Below are positions 19,844-28,117 of a DNA stretch of 64,000 nt, one piece after another. The stretch is from JACOND01 sp965202795 (GTDB lineage Bacteria > Bdellovibrionota > Bdellovibrionia > Bdellovibrionales > UBA1609). Each line of letters begins with the position of its first letter. Position 1 is the first letter of the stretch. Below the pieces are notes generated by a model. It was not told where the DNA came from and made no database searches. It saw only the letters and a list, made by a program, of their open reading frames with translations. The translations under genes and the position numbers were made by a program. The stretch lies in contig OZ241848.1 in assembly GCA_965202795.1 (NCBI GenBank), forward strand, positions 1,922,001 to 1,986,000. The letters are read 5' to 3'.

Positions 19844-20146
19844 ATGGGAAAACTATATGTAGGAAATTTGTCTTATGATGTCACAGAAGATGAGCTGAAA
19901 GACCTTTTTGCTTCTAAAGGGGAAGTGCTTTCCACAAGGATCATCCACGACCAGCAGTCGGGGCGCTCCAAGGGATTTGGCTTTGTTGAGATGTCCACAA
20001 AAGAGGCTGCGGATGCGGCCATTGAGGAGTTTAACGGCCAGGATCTGAAGGGCCGGGCGATGAGAGTCAATGCGTCCATCGACAAGCCCCGCCGGAACAG
20101 AGATGGCGGCGGCGGCGGAGGCGGCGGGCGCCGCTGGCAGCCATAA
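19844..20146 (+). CDS. RNA-binding protein with one RRM domain
   Basis: A 100-residue RNA-recognition-motif protein with both signature strands: RNP2 LYVGNL (residues 4-9) and RNP1 KGFGFVEM (43-50). A Gly/Arg-rich tail (RRNRDGGGGGGGGRRWQP) follows, as in the bacterial and cyanobacterial Rbp/cold-shock family. It should bind single-stranded RNA and may act as an RNA chaperone. The ribosome binding site GAGAGGTAACC precedes the ATG. It is monocistronic, with its own promoter and a possible terminator hairpin at 20220. Confidence 0.95.
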   Translation: MGKLYVGNLSYDVTEDELKDLFASKGEVLSTRIIHDQQSGRSKGFGFVEMSTKEAADAAIEEFNGQDLKGRAMRVNASIDKPRRNRDGGGGGGGGRRWQP

Positions 20147-20219
20147 GCTTTTTTCGGAAATCAGCTTTTTCGGAAATCAGCCTGGAAATCTCAGCCTGGA
20201 AATCAGCTGGCTTTTTGCG

Positions 20220-20243
20220 CCGGGGAGCGGTTTTTCTCCCCGG
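20220..20243 (+). terminator. Possible terminator hairpin after the RRM gene
   Basis: CCGGGGAG, loop CGGTTTTT, CTCCCCGG; a 9-bp stem counting the outer G-C. It has no terminal T run, so it could equally be an mRNA stabiliser. Before it, short direct repeats (TTTTCGGAAATCAGC and CCTGGAAATCAGC) fill 20150-20215. Confidence 0.35.
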
Positions 20244-20391
20244 CCTTGGGCTTGAATCTGGCTTTGGATCTTGTCTCAGAGTTTGGCCCGCGGCTTGAGG
20301 CGCGGCTGTGGCTGGGGTTTGGGCTTGGCTTGCGGCCGGGGCTGAGCGCTGAGCCGGCGGCCGGCGGACCCTAAACCGGGAGAGGCAGGCA

Positions 20392-21033
20392 ATGGTTTCG
20401 GATGTTTTTGAGAGCCTTGGCTCTGAAAACCCCGCCCTTCTTCTTAAAAAATGGCTGACAGAGGCCCGCGGGCATTCTGCCGGCGGCGGCGAGCCATGGG
20501 CCGCGGCGCTTTCCACAGTGGATTCTCAGGCGGATTCCCAGGCCCGGCCATCCTGCCGGATGGTTTTGGTCAAGGAGATTCGCCAAAAAAGCTCTCAGCC
20601 GCCAGAGCTGGTTTTTTTCACAAATTATGAAAGCGGCAAGGGGAGAGACCTGTCTCAAAACCCTCATGCCGCCCTGCTTTTTTACTGGCCGGCGCTGGGG
20701 CGGCAAATCCGCGCTCAGGGGAGGGCGCGAAAAATCTCCCGCCAGCGGTCCGCCGCCTATTGGAGGAGCCGAAGCCGCGGCAGCCAGCTGAGCCAGACGG
20801 TGTCAAGGCAGTCCGCTTCTGCGGCGGGCCGCCCGGCCCTTGAAGATCTGTGGCGCCGCGCGGAGGCTCAATTCCGCGGCCGCGAGATCCCCTGCCCGCC
20901 GCATTGGGGGGGATACAGCCTGTCCGCTCAGAAAATTGAGTTTTGGACAGACCGGCCGCGCCGCCTTCATGACCGCTTTTTGTTTGAAAAAAAGCCCCGC
21001 GGCGGCTGGAGCTGCCGCCGCCTTTTCCCTTAG
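20392..21033 (+). CDS. pdxH: Pyridoxamine 5'-phosphate oxidase
   Basis: FMN enzyme that oxidises pyridoxamine- or pyridoxine-phosphate to pyridoxal phosphate. Family motifs in order: RMVLVKEI (family RxVLLK), FFTNYESGKGRDLSQNPHAALLFYW, GRQIRAQGRARKIS, SQLSQTVSRQS, CPPHWGGYSLSAQKIEFWTDRPRRLHDR and the C-terminal GGWSCRRLFP. The length of 213 residues is typical of the family (218 in E. coli). The ATG at 20392 sits in a weak context (AGGCA before it). It is followed by rny on the same strand. Confidence 0.96.
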   Translation: MVSDVFESLGSENPALLLKKWLTEARGHSAGGGEPWAAALSTVDSQADSQARPSCRMVLVKEIRQKSSQPPELVFFTNYESGKGRDLSQNPHAALLFYWPALGRQIRAQGRARKISRQRSAAYWRSRSRGSQLSQTVSRQSASAAGRPALEDLWRRAEAQFRGREIPCPPHWGGYSLSAQKIEFWTDRPRRLHDRFLFEKKPRGGWSCRRLFP

Positions 21034-21204
21034 CCGCTTATGCCCTGCCGATCGCGCCGCCGCCAGCCGGGCGGATGAAGGGGATATTTGCCATGTCCGC
21101 GGCCTTCTCAGGCCGGCTCGCAAATGTTTTGCCGGGGGGCCTTTTTTAAGGGGGCCTGCCGGGGCTGGACAATTCCAAAAAAACAGGGCAAAATCATCTT
21201 AACT

Positions 21205-22767
21205 GTGAAAGAGCTTGCGTTTATTTATTGCGGGGGGCTGGCCCTGAGCCTGGTTTTGGCCCTTGCCTGGAGCTATTTTGAAAGGCGCCTCGCCATGCAG
21301 AAGGCCAAAGCCGAAGGCGATGATCTGATTGGCAAAGCTCAAGAGCGGGCCGAGGCCGCTGTGGAAAAGTCCGAAGGCGCCGCCAAGTCTTTGCGCGAGG
21401 GCCGGCTGCGGCGGTTTGAGGCTGAGCGCGACAGCCTCAAAAAACATGTTCAGAGGCTTCAGGCCGAAACCGACAGAAAATCCCATCAGCTGAAGATGAA
21501 AAAGCGGGAGAGCGCAAAGCTTGTCCGGCAAATGAGGGGGGAAATCTTCCGCCTGAGAGCCGAAAGAAAAACCATGGAAAAAGCTGTCAAAGACACGCTC
21601 AGCAGCGGCCGAAGCCTTCAGCTGGCCCTGAGCAAAAAAATAGAGGAGAGGTTTGCCTTTGACATTCCGCGGCTGAAAGCCGGCATGAAAAGCGGCATGG
21701 AGGATGGCTGGCGCCGGGAGCTGTCCGCCCGGATGGAAAAATCCGAAGACGAGCTTCGCGCAAACCTTCAAAAAAGCGCCCTGTTTTATTTGATGCTGGC
21801 TTTGAGCCGCTTTGAGCGCCCTTACTGTCCGGAAAGGAGCATTCCGCCGGCGCGCTTTCGCTCAAAAAGGCAGATGGAAAGGGCGGCGGGGCCGCGCGCT
21901 CTCAGCCGCATTGAGGAGGAGTGCGGCGTGGATATTGTCGCGCGGAGGGATGAGCTGCAGGCTTCTGTTTTTGGCATTGACCCGGTCAGAAGGGAGCTGG
22001 GGCGCCTGACCCTGAAAAAACTCTGCCGGCGGCGCCACATAAGCCCGCGCGCGGTCAAAGAGGCTGTTCGGGGCGCCAAAAAAGAGCTTTTTGCAAAAAT
22101 CAAAAGCGATGGGAGAAGCATCTGCCGAAAGCTGAGTGTAAAAAGCCCGGCCTCTGAGATTCAGAATATGATGGGCGCCCTGAGATACCGCTACTCTTTT
22201 GCGCAAAACCAGCATTTTCACTGTGAGGAGGCGGGCTGGCTTTGCGGGCTGTTAAGCTCTGAGATGGGGCTTTCCACAGAGCGCGGGCGGAGGGCGGGAA
22301 TGCTCCATGATATTGGAAAGGCCATGGATCATTCCATAGAGGGGGGGCATGCTGTGATTGGGGCGGATTTTATCGCCAAAAGGGGAGAGCCGGAGGACAT
22401 TGTCCATGCCGTGAGGGCGCATCACCACGACGAGCCGCCCTCAACGCCGCTGGCTTTTTTGGTGATCGCCGCTGACGCCATTTCAGGGGCGCGGCCCGGC
22501 GCCCGCCGCTCCACAGAGGATTCTTACTCAAAAAAAATGGCCACTTTGGAGCGGATCATTGACAGTTTTGACAACATCAGGGACGCTTACATTATGGGCG
22601 CCGGCCGGGAGATGAGAGTCATTGTCGACAACGAAAAATCCAGTGATCGGGACGCCCTGGATCTGAGCCGCCGGATCGCCGGAAAGATTGAAAAGGAGTG
22701 CTCCTATCCCGGCCTCATCAAAGTCACTGTGGTCCGCCGCAGCGAGGCGTTTGCCATGGCTCACTAG
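21205..22767 (+). CDS. rny: Ribonuclease Y (membrane-anchored HD endoribonuclease)
   Basis: Initiates mRNA decay at the inner membrane. I place the start at GTG 21205, giving VKELAFIYCGGLALSLVLALAW as an immediate membrane anchor as in other RNase Y; a frame to ATG 21088 adds 39 residues with no expected content. Next come a long coiled coil (to about residue 230), a KH-like region, and the HD domain RAGMLHDIGKAMDH with EGGHAVIGADFI, HHHDEPPSTP and AADAISGARPGARR. The KH segment keeps EEECGVDIV and FGIDPVRRELGRLTL but the GxxG RNA-binding loop (GREGRNIRA in relatives) is replaced by ERAAGPRAL. Length and order are otherwise normal. Confidence 0.93.
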   Translation: MKELAFIYCGGLALSLVLALAWSYFERRLAMQKAKAEGDDLIGKAQERAEAAVEKSEGAAKSLREGRLRRFEAERDSLKKHVQRLQAETDRKSHQLKMKKRESAKLVRQMRGEIFRLRAERKTMEKAVKDTLSSGRSLQLALSKKIEERFAFDIPRLKAGMKSGMEDGWRRELSARMEKSEDELRANLQKSALFYLMLALSRFERPYCPERSIPPARFRSKRQMERAAGPRALSRIEEECGVDIVARRDELQASVFGIDPVRRELGRLTLKKLCRRRHISPRAVKEAVRGAKKELFAKIKSDGRSICRKLSVKSPASEIQNMMGALRYRYSFAQNQHFHCEEAGWLCGLLSSEMGLSTERGRRAGMLHDIGKAMDHSIEGGHAVIGADFIAKRGEPEDIVHAVRAHHHDEPPSTPLAFLVIAADAISGARPGARRSTEDSYSKKMATLERIIDSFDNIRDAYIMGAGREMRVIVDNEKSSDRDALDLSRRIAGKIEKECSYPGLIKVTVVRRSEAFAMAH

Positions 22768-22819
22768 AGCCTAAGTTAAAGGGGCCTTGCTGAAAAAAAA
22801 AAATCAGGAAACTCTGTCA

Positions 22820-24313
22820 ATGACCGGCTTGAAAAAATTTTTGCTGGCTTTGATGTTTGGGAGTCTTTTAGGCTCTGCCGCCGGCGCCTGGGCCTGCAAG
22901 GGCATGCCGGGCTATAAATGCGCGTCCGGCGCCAAACTCCAAGGCTTAAGCTCCCGGCGCCTGCCAGCCGCGGGAGCAAGCGATCCGGCGCCGAGGGGGG
23001 CTAAAGAGATTCAAAGCGCCGCGGCGCCGGCCGCGCCCGGCCCTGACGCCTCTCAAAACAGCGCCGGCCAGGCCCGCCCGCCGCTCTGCTCAGCCCATCT
23101 TTCTGTGAAGGCTGCGATCACGCCGGTGACTTTGGACGCTTTAAAAAGCTCCATTGCCTTTGCCAAAAAAGAATCCTGCTCCTCGATTCTTGTGGACATT
23201 GACACCCCTGGCGGGAGCCTTCCGGCGACCCGGCTGATTGTTCAGGAGATTTTGAACTCCCCCATTCCTGTTTTGTGCCTTGTCTCGCCCGCCGGGGCGC
23301 AGGCCACAAGCGCTGGGGCCATTATTCTTCAGGCCTGTCATGTCTCCGGCGCCATAAAAGGGACAAACCTTGGCGCCTCAACTCCTGTAATGATGGGAAA
23401 GGAAATGGAAAAAGAAAGCGATATGAGAAAAAAAGCCATTAACGACACGGTGTCTTTTGTCGAGTCGCTCACAAACTGGCGCAAAAGGAACAGGATCTTT
23501 GGAAGGCAGATTGTCACAGACGCAAAATCCGTGACTGCCGAGGAGGCCTTTAAGCTGAAGGCCATTGACTGGACAGGGGACAGGACTGAGGATTTTCTGG
23601 CTTTTGCCAATGGGCGGGAGGTCAAAATGGCCGGGGGCAAAACCATGAAGGCGGAGATTGGCCCCTTAAAGGCTTTTCCCCTGGGATTTCGCTATCATCT
23701 TTTGGCTTTTTTTGCCGACCCTCAAATCCTCTATCTTTTGTTTTTGGGCAGTGTTATGCTAATTTACTTTGAGCTGACTCATCCGGGGGTTATGGCGCCC
23801 GGCGTGGCGGGCGCCGTGGGGCTTGTGATCTCGCTTATGGGGCTCAACGCCTTAAGCGTGGCCTGGGGCGCGGTGGCTTTGATATTTCTTGGGCTGATCT
23901 TGTTTGCGGCGGAGATGTTTCTCCCCAGCTTTGGGGTTTTGGGCATAGGAGGGCTTGTGTCGTTTCTTTTGGGAAGCATTTATTTGTTTGATCCGGTGGA
24001 GATGGGGGGCTATCAGCTTCCCATTGCGCTGATTTTGTTTTCTGTTTTGGTTATCGGCCTTGTGATTGCGGGAGTCGCCGCCCTCGCGCTGAAAACCATC
24101 CGCATGAAGAAAAACATCACAGGCATGGGGACAGTGCTCGGCCGCGAGGGCGAGGTTGAGGAAATATCCAATAAGGAGGGGACCAGGGGATGGATCAGCA
24201 TTCATGGGGAAAACTGGCGCTTTGCCTCTGAGGAGCCTTTGAAGCCGGGGGACGAAGTCCATGTCATCAGGCAAAAGCGAATGCTGCTGTATGTGATAAA
24301 GCAAGAGTCCTGA
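22820..24313 (+). CDS. NfeD-family membrane-bound serine protease (ClpP class)
   Basis: A full-length NfeD1b-type protein. After a signal peptide (MTGLKKFLLALMFGSLLGSA) and a Pro/Ala linker comes a ClpP-like protease domain: DIDTPGGSLPATRLIVQ, AGAQATSAGAIILQACH with the likely nucleophile Ser near 163, and the Lys-bearing helix before TDAKSVTAEEAF. Four to five membrane helices follow, then an OB-fold NfeD domain (GMGTVLGREGEVEE). Such proteins cleave membrane substrates such as stomatins and usually pair with an SPFH protein; none lies next to it here. The ATG at 22820 has AGGAAA upstream; the longer TTG start at 22787 is less likely. Confidence 0.93.
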   Translation: MTGLKKFLLALMFGSLLGSAAGAWACKGMPGYKCASGAKLQGLSSRRLPAAGASDPAPRGAKEIQSAAAPAAPGPDASQNSAGQARPPLCSAHLSVKAAITPVTLDALKSSIAFAKKESCSSILVDIDTPGGSLPATRLIVQEILNSPIPVLCLVSPAGAQATSAGAIILQACHVSGAIKGTNLGASTPVMMGKEMEKESDMRKKAINDTVSFVESLTNWRKRNRIFGRQIVTDAKSVTAEEAFKLKAIDWTGDRTEDFLAFANGREVKMAGGKTMKAEIGPLKAFPLGFRYHLLAFFADPQILYLLFLGSVMLIYFELTHPGVMAPGVAGAVGLVISLMGLNALSVAWGAVALIFLGLILFAAEMFLPSFGVLGIGGLVSFLLGSIYLFDPVEMGGYQLPIALILFSVLVIGLVIAGVAALALKTIRMKKNITGMGTVLGREGEVEEISNKEGTRGWISIHGENWRFASEEPLKPGDEVHVIRQKRMLLYVIKQES

Positions 24314-24385
24314 AAAGGCTTTCCCGCGGGCCCCCCCCTGCGCATGGGGCGCTGTCCAGAGAGCTGCGCAACCCCTGGAGGGCAA

Positions 24386-25323
24386 ATGCTGAAAGATCTA
24401 AAAATCCGCTCCAGCTTTCGCAAAAGCGCCAGAGCGGTTGTTTTCCCTGGAGACTGCCTGGATCTCCTCCAGAACATCCCGGAAGGCTCCATTCAGCTGA
24501 TTGTCACCTCCCCCCCCTACAATATCGGCAAAGAATACGAGAAAAAACTGGATTTGAGCGCGTATATCGCGAGCCAGGCCCCGATCATCAGGGAATGCGC
24601 GCGGGTTTTGTCTCCCCGGGGCAGCCTTTGCTGGCAGACAGGAAATTATGTAAACAAAGGCTCAATTGTCCCCCTGGACACAGCTTTGCATCCTGTGTTT
24701 GACTCCCTTGGCCTGAAAATGAGAAATCGGATTATATGGCATTTTGAGCATGGCCTGCACTGCTCCAAAAGGTTTTCCGGAAGATATGAGACCATTGTCT
24801 GGCTCACAAAATCAGATGACTATATTTTTCACTTGGATCCTGTGCGGATCCCCCAAAAGTATCCTGGAAAAAAGCATTTTAAAGGGCCAAAATCAGGCAG
24901 TATTCCTGCAACCCTCTCGGAAAAAACCCAGGGGACATGTGGGCCATTCCCAATGTAAAAAGCAATCATGTTGAAAAAACCAGCCACCCCTGCCAGTTTC
25001 CCGTTGAGCTGGCTGAGCGGCTGGTTCTTTCCATGACCAATAAAGGCGGCTGGGTTTTGGATCCGTTTTTGGGATCAGGGACAAGCCTGATTGCCGCTTT
25101 GAAGCATGGGCGAAGGGGCGCGGGGGCGGAAATCAGCCGGGAATATATCAATATCGCTTATGAAAGAATCAGCCGGCTGAAGCGCGGCTCTTTAAAATGC
25201 CGCCCGATGAACATGCCTGTTTATGATCCCAAAAAGCCGAATGGGGGCCAGATCTATAAAATCAGGCCGCGCTCTGATCAGAAAAGCCTGTTTCAGGAAT
25301 CTCCATTGGATTTTGAGCTGTGA
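24386..25323 (+). pseudogene. DNA methyltransferase (N4-cytosine/N6-adenine, beta class), interrupted by a frameshift
   Basis: The first part (ATG 24386, behind CTGGAGGGCAA) encodes DLLQNIPEGSIQLIVTSPPYN, the catalytic motif IV, and the target-recognition part, and stops at 24958. The second part continues in the -1 frame from about 24925 with MWAIPNVKSNHVEKTSHPCQFP and the AdoMet motif VLDPFLGSGTS. The order IV then I is that of beta-class methyltransferases. Adding one A to the A6 run at 24918-24923 would restore a single frame of about 313 codons. So this is either a decayed gene, a sequencing error in a homopolymer, or a case of slippage. No restriction enzyme lies beside it. Confidence 0.8.
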
Positions 25324-25865
25324 CCATATCTCAGACTTACTCTCATTTAAACGGACTGGAATATTTGCTGGTCCATAAGAAATCTCGGCTCTTCGGAAGA
25401 ATCTGTGGGTTAAAATGATGGAAGATCAGCTGAAAAAACACAATATTTTAAAGGTTATAAAAAGGGAGGGCAGGCGCGCGCCCCCGCTCCATCAAAAACA
25501 GCGCGCCTTGTTTCCAAACCTTCTATAAAGAGAGGGAAGCGCGGGCTTTTGCGCAAAAACAAAATAATCAAAAATCCCGGCCAAGGCCTCTTTGCCCTGC
25601 AGAGACAAGCCGCAGCCGATCCGGGCGCTCAAACACTCGCGGAGACAAAGCCCCTCATCAAAGCTTTTTCCAGAGGGCGGAGCCTTTTTTCAGCCCTCCC
25701 GCATAAAGGTTATAATGCGGCGCGTAAATTTCAGAAAAAAAAGCAAAATAAAGATTGAAAAAATATAGAAAAACTTGTTAAGATTCAAACAAATAATTTT
25801 TGCGCTTTTGAAAAGTTTTTGGGCTGCGCAAAAAAACAATAATAACAAAAAAGGAGACACTGTTT
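25324..25865. other. Intergenic region with an inverted-repeat end and a possible promoter
   Basis: No supported gene in 542 bp; a 69-codon frame from TTG 25549 has no recognisable content. The left 28-bp inverted repeat is at 25385. A possible promoter for the HNH gene is TTGAAA (25755-25760), 18 bp, TAAGAT (25779-25784). A TTGCGC ... GCGCAA inverted pair lies at about 25799-25834. Confidence 0.45.
25385..25412 (+). repeat. Left inverted repeat flanking the HNH gene
   Basis: This 28-bp segment is the reverse complement of 27774-27801 with four mismatches. The inner 16 bp, AAGAATCTGTGGGTTA, match perfectly. The two ends enclose 2.4 kb with a single gene. Confidence 0.7.
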
Positions 25866-27674
25866 ATGCAAAATCAAAACGAGAGTTTTCAGCGGGCGCG
25901 CGCAGGCGCCGGGCATTGGGGCAAAGCCTGCAATAAATTAACAATGCCGGAAATCACAGAGCTTAGCGATCAGGCGCTGCTCTCCCAGACAAAGCTTTTG
26001 GTTCAAAAAGAGCGGAGCCTTCATGTTCAGGTTTTGCGCCATTTGCGGGAGATTGAGGCCCGGCAGCTGTATTTTTCCGAAGGCTATGCCAGCTTGTTTG
26101 ACTATGCTGTCAGGGGCCTTGGATACAGCAAAGGGGCGGCCTTCCGCCGCATCAAGGCCATGAGGCTTTGCCGGGATGAGCCGGAAACTCTGGAGAAAAT
26201 TAAATCCGGCAGGCTGAGCCTTTGCGCCGCAAGCCAGCTTCAGAGTTTTTTTGAAAAGCAAAAAAAAGAGGAGTCCCGTTTAAAAAATGATTTAAAAAAA
26301 GCTTCTGAGTCTGGGCTGGCTGTTCAGTCTATAAAGCAGCGGGGGGAGCTTGAATTGAAAGACTCCGCCAGCTCTGCGCTGCGGGAAAAAAACAAAATCC
26401 TTGCGCCAGAACAGGGATGCTTGCAGTCAGGCTCAGCGCCAGGGCCAGAGAAAAGCGGAGGTTCGGCGCTGGGATCTTTTGGGAGGGAGCGCGCTGCTCC
26501 GCAGCGCAAGCGCGCGCCAGGCCCTGACGCCGCCATGCAAAAGCAGTTTATGGCTGAGGAGGCTTGGCGGGGGCCAGCCTTTGAGGCGGACAAAAGTCCA
26601 GCTCTGGAGAGGGAGAAAAAGCTGGCGCTGATTGAGAAGGCGGAGGGCTGCTCATCCCGCGAGACGGAGAGGCTGCTTTTGGAGGAGGCGCCGGATTCAA
26701 AGAGGCTTTTGCAAAAAGATCATGTCCGTTTTTTGGGAGAGGGCCGGTTTGAGCTGAAAGCTGTGATTGACGGGGAAACGCGCGGGAAGCTGGAGCGGTT
26801 AAAGTTTTTGCTTTCCCATAAGAATCCTTCTATGGGTTATGGGGAGTTGCTGGGGGCTGTATTGGATTTAGGCTTAAAAAAGCATGATCCCAGCCTGCGC
26901 GGCAAAAAGCCTTCTCAAAAGCTGAGCGAAAGCGAGCAGTCAGACAGGAGCGCAAGCGAGCAGTCAAACAGAGACGAAAGCGAGCGCCCAAACAGGAGCG
27001 AAAGCGCGCATTCAGGCAGGAGCTTGGGGGCAAAAATAAAAGCGCCCGCGCAGGCTTTGCGGCTGCGCCCGCAGTCAGGCTCAGCGCCGGGCCCCGGGAA
27101 TAGCAAAAATTCAGCGCCAGGGCCAGAGAAAAGCGGAGGTTCGGCGCTGGGATCTAAGGGAAAGCCAGCAGGCTCGGCGCCTGGGTTAGGGAAAAACGCG
27201 GGTTCGGCGCCGGGCCCGGAGGAAAACAAACCGCCGCGAGGAGGAACGGCCGCGAGGCCGGCCCAGCAAACAGGCTCAGCGCTGGGGTCTAAGGGAACGC
27301 CAGCAGGCGCGGCGCCGGGATCGGGCAAAATCGGAGGTTCGGCGCTGGGATCTTTTGGGAGGGAGCGCGCTGCTCCGCAGCGCAAGCGCGCGCCTGGGCC
27401 TGGGGGAAGCAGATATATCCCCGCGGAAGTCAAAAGGCTTGTATGGGCAAGAGATCAGGGTTGCTGCTCTTATGTCAATCCCAAAACCGGGCGGAGATGC
27501 GGCTCCCGGTATATGATTCAAATGGATCATATTAAGCCATATTCCCTGGGGGGCTTGTCCACAAAAGAAAACATGAGATTGTTATGCGCCGGCCATAACA
27601 GGTTTCGGGCGCGGCAGACATTTCCCGCATCCAGGCGGCTTGCAGCTCCCGGCCGGCCCCCTGATTTTGCCTGA
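25866..27674 (+). CDS. DUF222-like HNH endonuclease with low-complexity linker
   Basis: Residues 25-135 match the N-terminal region of HNH endonucleases common in Bdellovibrio-type genomes (LSDQALLSQTKLLVQKERSL, YASLFDYAVRGLGYSKGAAFRRI, KSGRLSLCAASQL). The HNH nuclease is at residues 514-590: RDQGCCSYVNPKTGRRCGSRY, MDHIKPYSLGGLSTKENMRLLCAGHN, with two Cys pairs for zinc. Between them lies about 350 residues of Ser/Gly/Ala/Pro repeats (GSAPGP, GSALGS) built from duplicated DNA, including a perfect 63-bp repeat and one hairpin element (TAARPAQQTG). Such proteins are scattered mobile or selfish nucleases; the flanking inverted repeats support that. The ribosome binding site AAGGAGAC precedes ATG 25866. 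Confidence 0.88.
   Translation: MQNQNESFQRARAGAGHWGKACNKLTMPEITELSDQALLSQTKLLVQKERSLHVQVLRHLREIEARQLYFSEGYASLFDYAVRGLGYSKGAAFRRIKAMRLCRDEPETLEKIKSGRLSLCAASQLQSFFEKQKKEESRLKNDLKKASESGLAVQSIKQRGELELKDSASSALREKNKILAPEQGCLQSGSAPGPEKSGGSALGSFGRERAAPQRKRAPGPDAAMQKQFMAEEAWRGPAFEADKSPALEREKKLALIEKAEGCSSRETERLLLEEAPDSKRLLQKDHVRFLGEGRFELKAVIDGETRGKLERLKFLLSHKNPSMGYGELLGAVLDLGLKKHDPSLRGKKPSQKLSESEQSDRSASEQSNRDESERPNRSESAHSGRSLGAKIKAPAQALRLRPQSGSAPGPGNSKNSAPGPEKSGGSALGSKGKPAGSAPGLGKNAGSAPGPEENKPPRGGTAARPAQQTGSALGSKGTPAGAAPGSGKIGGSALGSFGRERAAPQRKRAPGPGGSRYIPAEVKRLVWARDQGCCSYVNPKTGRRCGSRYMIQMDHIKPYSLGGLSTKENMRLLCAGHNRFRARQTFPASRRLAAPGRPPDFA
26456..26518 (+). repeat. 63-bp direct repeat, copy 1
   Basis: Identical to 27332-27394. 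It contains the palindrome GCGCTGC TCC GCAGCGC and encodes GGSALGSFGRERAAPQRKRA. A related palindrome is in the intergenic region at 35547-35579. Confidence 0.9.
27243..27275 (+). repeat. Hairpin-repeat copy inside the HNH gene
   Basis: Forward-oriented element ending in CAGCAAACAGGC, read as GTAARPAQQTG in the low-complexity linker. Confidence 0.8.
27332..27394 (+). repeat. 63-bp direct repeat, copy 2
   Basis: Second identical copy of 26456-26518, placed just before the HNH domain. Confidence 0.9.
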
Positions 27675-27721
27675 TATTTCTTGTGACAAGAAAACCTTAT
27701 AGTTTTAAAGGATTGGAAGCT

Positions 27722-28090
27722 ATGGAAATTGCCTTGTATCATAACCTTGGAAACCTCCCGGATCCCCCAAAAGTAACCCACAGATTCTTTTAAAGAGGCG
27801 AATTATCAAATGGCGGCTCTGTTATTTTTCCAGACGGAGCTGGTCATGTTCCGGGCTTAAAAGGCCGCCTTAACCCTGTTCTGGACCCATTAAACAGGAC
27901 TTATCTTTATGCTGACAATATCGCTGTCAATGGAGGGATGCAGCAGCCAGCGGCCTTTAAGTTTGGAGAAAAGCTGCATTTGCGGGATTCCCATGGAGAG
28001 GAAAAACTTATTAAAGTTATTGACATTGCAGGCCGGTCAGCGCTTTTAGAGTATCGCGGCGCATTGGAGGCAAAATCAAAAAAGCCCTGA
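27722..28090 (+). pseudogene. Interrupted ORF of unknown function
   Basis: ATG 27722 opens a frame that stops at TAA 27791-27793 and then stays open, in the same frame, to TGA 28090. The downstream 98 codons have no start codon near their beginning but look protein-like (NGGSVIFPDGAGHVPGLKG, YLYADNIAVNGG, KLIKVIDIAGRSALLEYRG). The right inverted repeat of the HNH segment (27774-27801) covers the stop, so the break could be the insertion scar. I cannot name the family. Two separate fragments joined by chance is the alternative. Confidence 0.5.
27774..27801 (-). repeat. Right inverted repeat flanking the HNH gene
   Basis: Reverse complement of 25385-25412 (24 of 28 match, inner 16 perfect). 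No clear target-site duplication is visible outside the pair. Confidence 0.7.
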
Positions 28091-28117
28091 CTGGCTGGCC
28101 TTGGGCGCCGGCCGGCC

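Noticed and set aside
20150..20215. Regulatory RNA or riboswitch after the RRM gene
   Set aside because: Only short direct repeats are visible, with no conserved riboswitch core.
25385..27801. Ordinary insertion sequence
   Set aside because: Inverted ends are present but no transposase; the only gene encodes an HNH protein and no target duplication is seen.
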